A DNA stretch of 64,000 nucleotides from NCBI RefSeq assembly GCF_030503855.1, contig NZ_CP129971.1:3472001-3536000 (forward strand), given 5' to 3'. Made by a program: the position numbers and the translations under genes. Under the pieces are notes generated by a model, which saw only the letters and a program-made list of their open reading frames with translations, searched no databases and was not told the DNA's origin. Positions within the stretch are counted from its first letter, which is position 1. Every line of letters starts with the position of its first letter. Of this stretch, positions 55,959 to 64,000 are shown piece by piece. The DNA is from Marivirga salinae. GTDB lineage: Bacteria > Bacteroidota > Bacteroidia > Cytophagales > Cyclobacteriaceae.

Positions 55959-55980
55959 GGTCTGACCTTCGGTACTGACC
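55959..55980 (+). repeat. GGTCTGACC-type imperfect hairpin, copy 3
   Basis: GGTCTGACCTTCGGTACTGACC, one base different from 5051-5072 and identical in its core to the complement of 24751-24770. Confidence 0.7.
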
Positions 55981-56144
55981 TAATCGAGTACCTTAAGCTG
56001 ACAAATGGGAATATTTAGGTCAGTTGATAGTCAAACTGGGAAGTTTTTAAGAGAACACAAAAGTACAATTAAAAAATCTAAGGTTCTTCTTCGTGAAACT
56101 TTGTGAAAAATCATAGTGCTCTTTGCGGTTAAATATGGTTAAAA

Positions 56145-57140
56145 TCAATCTTCTTTTAATTCGAATAGATGGGATTCAAGGAAAACAACATTATAATTCT
56201 CTCCTACTTCAAATTCTGATTGGGTTGATTTTACAATCAATGATTGATTTTTGTTAAGTTGAAATTGATAGCGATAATAATTTCCTATGAATAGCTTTTC
56301 AGTCAACTTCAATTCCAATTGATGCTTTGTATCATTATCAGTATCGATCAAAATATTTTCACTCCATATCCCGAGTAATTTTGATTGCCCTTTCCCAAAC
56401 TTGCCTTTTGGCAGAAGGTTTACTTCGCCTAAAATATTAGCAACAGAGGTGAACTCAGGGTTTTTATAAATAGCTTTTGGGTTATCGCTCTTTATAATAT
56501 CCCCATTTTTTAAGATGTGAATAATATCTGCCAAATAGAATGCTTCATAGAGATTATGGCTAACTAGTATGATGCTGGTATCTAATTCATTTTTCACTTC
56601 CTTAATGGCATCAAGTAGAATTTGACGTGTAGGAAAATCAAGCTGAGTGAAAGGTTCATCTAGTAATAAGACTGATGGCTGAGTAGCCAATGCACGAGCT
56701 ATTGCCAATCTTTGCTTTTCACCTCCAGATAATAATTCAATTTTATGCTCCTTTAATTCTTCCAAACGCATAAGCTGCAACAAATGATTGATTTGTTGCT
56801 CAGCAAAATCATCTTTAAAAGATAAAAGCGCATCCTTTAAATTCTCTAGGACTGTTCGATTGTGCAGTAGATTAAAATTTTGAGCCACATAAGCCAATTC
56901 CTCATTCCCTGCAACTAATACCTCCTCAGGATTTTCTAATTCTTCTCCCTCAAAAATAATCTTCCCGTTCTCAGGAGCAACAAGTCCAGCTAAAATTTTA
57001 AGTAAGGTAGATTTTCCCTCACCGCTTTTTCCCATCACCACATGCGTTTCACCTTCCTTTATTTTCAAATTAACTTCTGAAAGAATAGCCTTATCGAATG
57101 ATTTGGAAATATTTATAGCTTCTAAAATAATTTTAGCCAT
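56145..57140 (-). CDS. ABC transporter ATP-binding protein
   Basis: A 331-residue ATPase: Walker A GKSGEGKST (37-45), Q-loop VAQNFNLL, signature LSGGE (137-141), Walker B LLLDE (158-162) and switch His in LVSHNLYEA. The C-terminal 90 residues are a beta-rich regulatory-like extension (GIWSENILIDTDNDTKHQL), as in the TOBE-type ATPases of polyamine, iron or molybdate importers. No permease or binding-protein gene is adjacent, so its partner is encoded elsewhere and the substrate is unknown. It lies downstream of the small Lys-rich protein gene with a terminator between them. Confidence 0.92.
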   Translation of the reverse strand: MAKIILEAINISKSFDKAILSEVNLKIKEGETHVVMGKSGEGKSTLLKILAGLVAPENGKIIFEGEELENPEEVLVAGNEELAYVAQNFNLLHNRTVLENLKDALLSFKDDFAEQQINHLLQLMRLEELKEHKIELLSGGEKQRLAIARALATQPSVLLLDEPFTQLDFPTRQILLDAIKEVKNELDTSIILVSHNLYEAFYLADIIHILKNGDIIKSDNPKAIYKNPEFTSVANILGEVNLLPKGKFGKGQSKLLGIWSENILIDTDNDTKHQLELKLTEKLFIGNYYRYQFQLNKNQSLIVKSTQSEFEVGENYNVVFLESHLFELKED

Positions 57141-57179
57141 GAGATGAAAATTAACGGAGATATAAATTAGATCTCTATA

Positions 57180-57207
57180 AACAAAAAAAGCGAACTGATG
57201 TTCGCTT
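57180..57207 (-). terminator. Terminator after the small Lys-rich protein gene
   Basis: Minus strand AAGCGAAC-ATCA-GTTCGCTT followed by seven T residues; 8-bp perfect stem 31 bases after the stop codon. Confidence 0.85.
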
Positions 57208-57237
57208 CATTATTATATCTATTAAAAAGAAAAAGTA

Positions 57238-57558
57238 TTAATCCTCCTTCTTATCTTCTTTTTTCTTAGTCGCCTTAGGCTTATCTTCAGTTTTTGCTTC
57301 CTCTTTTTTAGGAGCCGCCTTCTTTTTAGGAGCTGCTTTTTTTGCTTCAGTAGCTTCTTCCTTTTTTTCAGCTTTAGCAGTATCTTCCTTCTTGGCAGCA
57401 GGTTTTTTCTTATCTGCTTTTTCGAATTCTGCTTTTATAGCTTCTACATCAACATTTTTTATAACAGGTTGTTGTTGCAATTTCTGAATGCTATCCACTC
57501 TTTTCTTTGCTACTACTCTGTTTTTTCTTGCTTTTCTTTTGAGACTTGTTCCTGCCAT
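57238..57558 (-). CDS. Small basic protein with Lys/Glu/Ala-rich tail
   Basis: A 106-residue protein with an ordered-looking N-terminus (MAGTSLKRKARKNRVVAKKR, then IKNVDVEAIKAEFEKAD) and a low-complexity Lys/Glu/Ala tail from about residue 50. I know no named family, although the N-terminal wording looks conserved across Cytophagales. The basic start suggests nucleic-acid or ribosome binding, as in histone-like or small ribosome-associated proteins; this is inference. The longer frame to 57615 overlaps a complete promoter (57586-57615), so the ATG at 57558 is the start. The tail resembles that of S1 encoded nearby. Confidence 0.8.
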   Translation of the reverse strand: MAGTSLKRKARKNRVVAKKRVDSIQKLQQQPVIKNVDVEAIKAEFEKADKKKPAAKKEDTAKAEKKEEATEAKKAAPKKKAAPKKEEAKTEDKPKATKKKEDKKED

Positions 57559-57585
57559 GATTAGTTCTTTGTCAAAATTGGATTG

Positions 57586-57615
57586 CAAATGTATGCCTAT
57601 TGTTCTTTTAATCAA
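57586..57615 (-). promoter_or_regulatory. Promoter (TTG-N19-TACATTTG) for the small basic protein
   Basis: TTG (57615-57613 on the minus strand) is followed by 19 bases and TACATTTG (57593-57586), 27 bases before the ATG at 57558. It decides the start codon of the downstream gene. Confidence 0.8.
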
Positions 57616-57632
57616 AATAATTGTTCAATATT

Positions 57633-58181
57633 TTATTTAGACAGCCTAAAAAGGACTGAAATCATTCCCTGTCTGAAATCATTATCTCCAATTTGAAAAG
57701 TTATTGGATTTAATTTGAGCTCTAAATTTTCATAGAGGGCTACTTTAATTTCCAGCCCGAATTCTAAGCCATAAATAATTTCATTCCGAAAACCGGCATC
57801 AAAAAAAACATCTTCATTTCTGTAGCCCGTTAACCAACCAATAAAAGGAGAAGCAAATGGAGTGATAGAAATCCTGTTTCCCTCAAGTATCTTATACCCC
57901 ACCGAAGGAGCAAAACTTATGGTATTTGCATAAAAAGCATTAAATTCTCTGAAAATATTAGAATTTAGCACTGTAATATGGACAGTGGGATTAAGACTGA
58001 ATTTTCCACCTTCATGAGTAAATTCCTTTTGGATATCAATCCCAAAACCTGTGACATCATCCAACCCTTGTTGTGATAGCGAAGAATAAACGAAGCCTCC
58101 GCCTGCATAAATTTGAGCTGTCATTTCATAAGTAGTCATGAAAATCAGGACAGCAAAAATTAATGATTTAAATTTTTTCAT
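57633..58181 (-). CDS. Outer-membrane beta-barrel protein
   Basis: A 182-residue exported protein with a signal peptide (MKKFKSLIFAVLIFMTTYEMTAQ). The mature chain alternates amphipathic strands with aromatic girdles (IYAGGGFVYSSLSQQGL, FSLNPTVHITVLNSNIF, ISFAPSVGYKIL, ISITPFASPFIGWLTGY) and ends in strand MISVLFRLSK, the pattern of an eight-stranded barrel. It resembles generic Bacteroidota small porin-like proteins. There is no lipobox or plug domain. Function is unknown. Confidence 0.82.
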   Translation of the reverse strand: MKKFKSLIFAVLIFMTTYEMTAQIYAGGGFVYSSLSQQGLDDVTGFGIDIQKEFTHEGGKFSLNPTVHITVLNSNIFREFNAFYANTISFAPSVGYKILEGNRISITPFASPFIGWLTGYRNEDVFFDAGFRNEIIYGLEFGLEIKVALYENLELKLNPITFQIGDNDFRQGMISVLFRLSK

Positions 58182-58251
58182 ATTTTCTATTGATAGTTCG
58201 TATAAAAATACAAACTAAAAAAATAATACCTATTAAATTGATGAATTTTTA

Positions 58252-58293
58252 TTAAAAATAAAGCCTGTAAAACTTCTAATTCTACAGGCTTCA
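58252..58293 (-). terminator. Terminator after S9D peptidase gene
   Basis: Minus strand AAGCCTGTA/TACAGGCTT, 9-bp stem with a 13-base loop, followed by TATTTTTA. Confidence 0.75.
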
Positions 58294-58317
58294 AAAATTT
58301 AATACTCTAGATTAACA

Positions 58318-60768
58318 TCATTTAGATTTTTCATCATCTTCCGAAGTATCCTCTTGCTTATTTTTAACGTATTTCTCTAACCATTCATGCTGCTCCCAAA
58401 GCATATGCAAAATGCTTTCTTTTGCGCTATATCCATGACTTTCCTTAGGCAGCATCACTAATCGTGCTGTAGCTCCTAAGCCTTTTAAAGCATTGAAGTA
58501 TCGTTCACTTTGCAAAGGATAGGTTCCTGAATTATTATCAGCTTGTCCATGAATCAACAACAATGGTGTTTTCATTTTTTCAGCGTGCATAAATGGAGAC
58601 ATATTATAATACGTCTCAGGAGATTCCCAGTAAGAACGTTCTTCACTTTGGAAACCAAAAGGAGTTAAGGTTCTATTATAAGCACCGCTCCTGGCAATTC
58701 CTGCTGCAAACAAATCAGAATGAGAAAGCAAATTGGCTACCATAAAAGCACCATAGGAATGCCCTCCGACTGCTACTCTTTCTCTATCAATATAACCCAT
58801 TTCATCCACTGCATCAATGGCTGCTTTTGCATTATCCACTAATTGTTCTCTGAATGTATCATTGGGCTCTTCCTCCCCTTCTCCAACAATTGGGAAAGCT
58901 GCGCCATCCAATACCACATAACCTTGAGTTACCCAATAAATAGGACTTCCATAATAGGGATAAATAAATTCATTAGGATTAGAAGTATTTTGACCCGCAC
59001 TGCTTTTGTCTTTATACTCACGTGGATAAGCCCACAAAATCATGGGCTTTTTCTCCTTACTTTCTTTATCATAATTTACAGGTAAATACAAAGTTCCATC
59101 TAATGAAAGGCCATCTTCTCTTTCATAGCTTATTACTTCCTTTTGCACATTTTGCATACTTTTAAAAGGATTCTCAAAGGAAGTGATTTGTTTCAAGTCA
59201 TCTTTCTTCCGAATATTTCTGAAATAGTAATTAGGATAATCTGTTTGGGACTCTATTCTCACCAAAACTGTTCCTTTCTTCATATCAATAGAAGAGTATA
59301 AATTTTCGAGCTTATCGGTATATTCCGATTTATAAAGTCTGTTTTTCTTTTGTGTTTTTAAATTAATCTCATCTACAAAGGGAAATTGCCCCTCAGGTGT
59401 ATAACCATCTCCCATCAAAAAGGCTTTTTCACCCTCTAATTCAAGCACATATTCATTAAATTTATTCTTTGTAGTTACAAAGCTTCCAGGGTCATTATAT
59501 CGATCTTGATAATTTCTATCAAAAAGTACTTTTGGTTCTTGTTCACTATTAGATGGATTAAATGTATAGGCTTTCATATTCCGAGTATTCCACCAATAAT
59601 CATGGGCAATTGCTATATTATCATTTCCCCATTGGATGTATCTGTATCGATTGATGGTTTTTAATAATGGCTTTCCTTCACCTTTAAATGGAGCTTCTAA
59701 TTGATAAACTTCATCTCTAAAATCTACTTTATTTTCCGGATCACCTTCATCTAAAGCTTTTGCATAAATTAAAGTTGCTGGTTTGTCATTTCTCCAATTC
59801 ATACTTCTTCGGCCTGTTCTAACTGACATAAAGCCTTTAGGCAAAACTTCCTGAAGAGGAACATCATTCACCTGATTAATTAAATTCCCTTCCATATCAT
59901 AAATATTAGTTTCATTAGGAAATCTATAGTAAGGAACTATGTATGAAAAAGGTGTCTTAATCTGGCTTACCATTACATATTCTCCATTTGGAGAAACTGA
60001 CATACTAGAATACATAGCAGTCGGTAGAAAATCTGTCGCGTTTCCTTTCAAATCCAAGGAGACTATTTTGGATAAAGCCAATTGCTCAAAGTTGAATTCA
60101 TCATTAGTATTACTCAATAGATCCTGATAGGTCCTATTTTGAGCTTTCTCTCCATCGCTTACTGAAATAACTGGTCCACTAGGAATAGCTTCTCCTGAAT
60201 TAATGAGCGCTTTTCGATCTTCGGGCAAAACATTTACTAAAAGTCCTGAATTATCCTTTTTCCACTCAATAGGATTACCCATATTTGCATTCGCAATACC
60301 TTCCATCAATCGAGTTGCTTTGCTTTCATTAATATTTAAAACCCAAATCTCAACACCAGTTGAAGTAGTATGAGAAAAAGCAATCATTTTTTGATTAGGC
60401 GACCAATTAAAGTTGGATAATCTTGGAGATTCGGGCAAGCCTTCTACTTCCTTGATATTATCCTTTAGCGCTTTCTTGGTTTTTATATCGTTGTAGTATC
60501 GGGTTCGGCTTCCAATATTGGTTTTTGGATTAATACGCAACCCTCCAAGTCTTAATTCCTCTTCTGAGAGCTCAGCTATTGGTTTATAAGGATCTCTATA
60601 AATCAAAACCACATTTTCTCCCTTCTTGTCAATTAAGACTGAGGGTGCTAATGGGGCATCAACTAATTCTAAAATCTCTTTTGGGGGTTTTTGATAATCT
60701 AAGTTTTCTTGGGCCGTTAAGTTCCAGCTGAAGAATACCAACAGGAAGAGGAAGAATATTTTTTTCAT
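58318..60768 (-). CDS. Secreted S9D-type glutamyl endopeptidase
   Basis: An 816-residue serine peptidase of the prolyl-oligopeptidase clan. A signal peptide is present (MKKIFFLFLLVFFSWNLTAQ). The N-terminal part is a beta-propeller-like domain (about 40-560). The hydrolase domain has nucleophile S671 in GGHSYGAFM, D744 in HGQADNNSGT and H778 in PKESHGYSA. The wording ARSGAYNRTLTPFGFQ and the catalytic blocks are like plant chloroplast glutamyl endopeptidase (S9D), hence cleavage after Glu is likely. It is the second S9 peptidase in the window and of a different subfamily from the DPP IV at 2764. A Glu/Asp-rich tail ends the protein. Confidence 0.92.
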   Translation of the reverse strand: MKKIFFLFLLVFFSWNLTAQENLDYQKPPKEILELVDAPLAPSVLIDKKGENVVLIYRDPYKPIAELSEEELRLGGLRINPKTNIGSRTRYYNDIKTKKALKDNIKEVEGLPESPRLSNFNWSPNQKMIAFSHTTSTGVEIWVLNINESKATRLMEGIANANMGNPIEWKKDNSGLLVNVLPEDRKALINSGEAIPSGPVISVSDGEKAQNRTYQDLLSNTNDEFNFEQLALSKIVSLDLKGNATDFLPTAMYSSMSVSPNGEYVMVSQIKTPFSYIVPYYRFPNETNIYDMEGNLINQVNDVPLQEVLPKGFMSVRTGRRSMNWRNDKPATLIYAKALDEGDPENKVDFRDEVYQLEAPFKGEGKPLLKTINRYRYIQWGNDNIAIAHDYWWNTRNMKAYTFNPSNSEQEPKVLFDRNYQDRYNDPGSFVTTKNKFNEYVLELEGEKAFLMGDGYTPEGQFPFVDEINLKTQKKNRLYKSEYTDKLENLYSSIDMKKGTVLVRIESQTDYPNYYFRNIRKKDDLKQITSFENPFKSMQNVQKEVISYEREDGLSLDGTLYLPVNYDKESKEKKPMILWAYPREYKDKSSAGQNTSNPNEFIYPYYGSPIYWVTQGYVVLDGAAFPIVGEGEEEPNDTFREQLVDNAKAAIDAVDEMGYIDRERVAVGGHSYGAFMVANLLSHSDLFAAGIARSGAYNRTLTPFGFQSEERSYWESPETYYNMSPFMHAEKMKTPLLLIHGQADNNSGTYPLQSERYFNALKGLGATARLVMLPKESHGYSAKESILHMLWEQHEWLEKYVKNKQEDTSEDDEKSK

Positions 60769-60987
60769 GACATTTAGTTTTTGGTTAACAATCTATTTCA
60801 AAAAGAGCTACTAGTACTTACTCATTGCTGAGTAATTAAATTCTACGTATACATGAAATTATATAAACCTAATGGTTTTTACTAATTAGTAATACGCCAA
60901 AGGAAAAACTAAATGTTTAATGGTATTTGAGGTTTCTATTTTTAGTCAGCAACCAATGCTAGTCAATGAATGAGGAATTATTTATTA

Positions 60988-61707
60988 TCAACGATTATTA
61001 TTTTCCAAATAACCTGAAAAGCTTCTTTTTACGATTGGTAAAAGCGTTTCATAATAAGGATAGGGTTGTAATGCTACTACTCTGAAAGCTGAGTAATTAC
61101 TCACCAATTGAATATTCTTTAAAACTTGAATTTTGATTTGCTCTAATGTAGTGCCTAGTGATTTTTTTATTCTATCAATAAAGACAGTTTGTAGTCCTCT
61201 AACTTTTTCCTCGGCTGCTTCAAAGATTGAAATTCTATATTGATAGATATGGTAAAATGATTCATATTGAGGATCTATTAATAATAAGCCTTCATTTTCT
61301 TCCAAAGCTTTTACTCCCACTGGCTCAATGATTAGTTGTTTCTCGACCTCGTCAAAAATATCTTTCCCAACAACTATATGATTTTGTATCTTATTCATGG
61401 CAAAATCAACAATATTTTCTAGCTCTTTTAATTGATCATCTTCCGCCACTTTCGATTCAAAAAACATCCTAAAATTCTTCAAATCCAGCTTAGTTAATTC
61501 TTTAGGAAAGGACTTCCATAGTTTTTGCTTTCCCGCCTTTAAATGAGATGCATTTTTGTAGTGCATAATCAAATCAGCAAAAGAAGGATAAAGTTTATGT
61601 TGCTCAAAAGATTTACTTACTTGTTGCAAGTAGGCTAACAATATATACTTTTTATATTCAAAATCTAGTGTGCCTTTGGTGATCCAATCATCTGATAACT
61701 TTTCCAT
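60988..61707 (-). CDS. Conserved cytosolic protein of unknown function
   Basis: A 239-residue, mostly helical soluble protein without signal peptide or membrane helix. Recognisable stretches are YKKYILLAYLQQVSKSFEQ, YPSFADLIMHYKNASHLK, ELENIVDFAMNKIQNHI and the C-terminal ALQPYPYYETLLPIVKR. I know no function; I believe similar proteins lie next to groES in other Cytophagales, but cannot verify that. It diverges from groES with 197 bases between, so the promoter regions are shared. It is monocistronic; the ATG at 61707 is the only start before the upstream stop. Confidence 0.8.
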   Translation of the reverse strand: MEKLSDDWITKGTLDFEYKKYILLAYLQQVSKSFEQHKLYPSFADLIMHYKNASHLKAGKQKLWKSFPKELTKLDLKNFRMFFESKVAEDDQLKELENIVDFAMNKIQNHIVVGKDIFDEVEKQLIIEPVGVKALEENEGLLLIDPQYESFYHIYQYRISIFEAAEEKVRGLQTVFIDRIKKSLGTTLEQIKIQVLKNIQLVSNYSAFRVVALQPYPYYETLLPIVKRSFSGYLENNNR

Positions 61708-61841
61708 AATAATTTGATTTTAACATAAACTGTCATCAAAATATAATCATAATCTGTCAAAAGTTCACAAACGATAATACGAATAATCTTACATGACAAT
61801 TTTAAAACGAAAAACCTGCAATTTTGACACGCTTTTACAAG

Positions 61842-61856
61842 TGGCACATTTAATGT
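61842..61856 (+). promoter_or_regulatory. Candidate sigma54-like promoter of groESL
   Basis: TGGCAC (61842-61847) with GG at 61843-61844 followed after ten bases by GT (61855-61856) approximates the GG-N10-GC sigma54 layout, but the -12 part (ATGT) is poor. It lies 48 bases before the groES ATG. Sequence evidence is weak. Confidence 0.3.
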
Positions 61857-61904
61857 TATCAGCATTGCGGATTAATAAAAAATCAAAATATAAATTATAA
61901 TAAA

Positions 61905-62183
61905 ATGTCAAACGTATCATTTAAACCAAATGAGGATAGGGTTCTAGTAGAGCCAGCTCCTGTAGAAGAAAAAACAGCATCTGGTATTATCATTCCTGAC
62001 ACTGCAAAAGAAAAGCCTCAACAAGGTAAAATCGTTGCAGTTGGGCCAGGTAAAGATGATGCTCCTGTAACCGTTAAGGTTGGTGATTCTGTATTATACG
62101 GAAAGTATTCTGGAACAGAATTTACACTTGAAGGAAAAGAGTATTTAATTATGAGAAACTCCGACATTTTCGGCACTATTTAA
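61905..62183 (+). CDS. groES: Co-chaperonin GroES
   Basis: Lid subunit of the GroEL/GroES folding machine. The 92 residues start [36 protein letters not shown], containing the mobile loop that contacts GroEL (about 19-34, with the GIIIPD motif), and end in the conserved [15 protein letters not shown]. The length is typical. groEL follows after 27 bases in one operon. No CIRCE operator is visible upstream, consistent with the loss of HrcA control in many Bacteroidota. Confidence 0.98.
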   Translation: MSNVSFKPNEDRVLVEPAPVEEKTASGIIIPDTAKEKPQQGKIVAVGPGKDDAPVTVKVGDSVLYGKYSGTEFTLEGKEYLIMRNSDIFGTI

Positions 62184-62195
62184 AAGTTAAACTAA

Positions 62196-63857
<1,662 letters not shown>

Positions 63858-63883
63858 TCTCCCAATATTCAAAGAAGAAAATT

Positions 63884-63914
63884 AAGGCTTTGTCGATTGA
63901 CAAGGCCTTTTTTG
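63884..63914 (+). terminator. Terminator after groEL
   Basis: AAGGCTTTGTC pairs with GACAAGGCCTT (one G-T) around a GATT loop, followed by TTTTTTG and a further T-run. Confidence 0.9.
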
Positions 63915-63962
63915 TTTTTTTATTTTAAAAAAGTATAGCTTTACATTAAACTTAACTAAGAA

Positions 63963-64000
63963 ATGGACAAGCATCATATATTTAAGAATTACGAAAGCTT
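63963..64000 (+). CDS. Start of an unidentified gene, cut by window end
   Basis: An ATG at 63963 opens a frame of 12 residues (MDKHHIFKNYES) to the window edge. It lies 105 bases after groEL and behind its terminator. Too little is visible to identify a product, and it could be a chance frame. Confidence 0.35.
   Translation, partial: MDKHHIFKNYES

Larger units (their letters stand above)
55720..56144. other. Intergenic region upstream of rpsA with inverted repeats
   Basis: It holds the rpsA leader and promoter (55828-55857), and then an approximately 240-bp block bounded by TTAACC-type ends in opposite orientation (55893 and 56132), with TTTCACGAAG in both arms and the GGTCTGACC-type hairpin copy 3 (55959-55980) inside. 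Confidence 0.6.

Noticed and set aside
61708..61904. CIRCE operator upstream of groES
   Set aside because: I looked for the TTAGCACTC inverted repeat and found none.

Overview
This window is a chromosomal segment of an AT-rich member of the Bacteroidota, most likely of the order Cytophagales; a Marivirga-like relative is my best guess, from gene content only. Supporting signs are promoters of the TTG-N19-TAnnTTTG type upstream of rpsA and of a small basic protein, few Shine-Dalgarno sequences, the RND-TolC fused metal pump, the IcmF-type fused mutase, the chloroplast-type S9D glutamyl endopeptidase, and many secreted proteins and lipoproteins. No prophage, CRISPR array, rRNA or complete insertion sequence is present. 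There is one tRNA (Cys) and one single-gene IS200-like transposase of the REP-associated type.

Layout. 1-2255: DUF6913-like fragment and ligA (minus). 2764-6462: secreted dipeptidyl peptidase IV and fumarylacetoacetase. 6568-7442: an AbiE-like toxin/antitoxin pair. 7528-10155: valS. 10721-16706: divalent-metal efflux module (small secreted protein, RND pump fused to TolC, lipoprotein adaptor). 17185-25773: rlmF, icmF, a Pif1-like helicase and miaA. 25828-32188: hybrid histidine kinase, receiver protein, small protein, metallo-hydrolase and NFACT protein. 32356-35663: duplicated secreted proteins, anchored aspartyl-protease-like protein, XRE regulator with membrane domain and a small membrane protein. 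35741-42071: UvrD/PcrA helicase, MpaB-like oxygenase, and a three-gene operon with a GMC oxidoreductase. 42324-49271: Gfo/Idh/MocA oxidoreductase, thioesterase, msrA, ArsC/Spx protein, xerD, aroQ, mgsA and a membrane-anchored glutamate-synthase-like protein. 49436-53254: transposase with flanking hairpin repeats, a CarboxypepD_reg protein, a TlpA-like lipoprotein and tRNA-Cys. 53734-63857: rpsA, an ABC ATPase, a Lys-rich small protein, an outer-membrane barrel, the S9D peptidase, a conserved unknown and groES-groEL.

Most genes are ordinary core or metabolic genes. The unusual layer is intergenic, with at least six families of short, mostly palindromic repeats. The clearest is a composite element of about 170 bp with four hairpins, present three times (2362-2537, 16883-17051, 22061-22232). 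Its end hairpins keep base pairing while their stem sequence changes, and its centre is not conserved. A different hairpin family with a GTCCAT tail flanks the transposase on both sides. Other families are a 140-bp element at 10281 and 45024, a GGTCTGACC-type hairpin (three copies), a paired GGTCGGTG hairpin, and an 85-bp exact repeat carrying the 3' end and terminator of tRNA-Cys. These repeats, the tandem duplication at 32286-33780 and the AbiE-like pair are the accessory features most worth following up.
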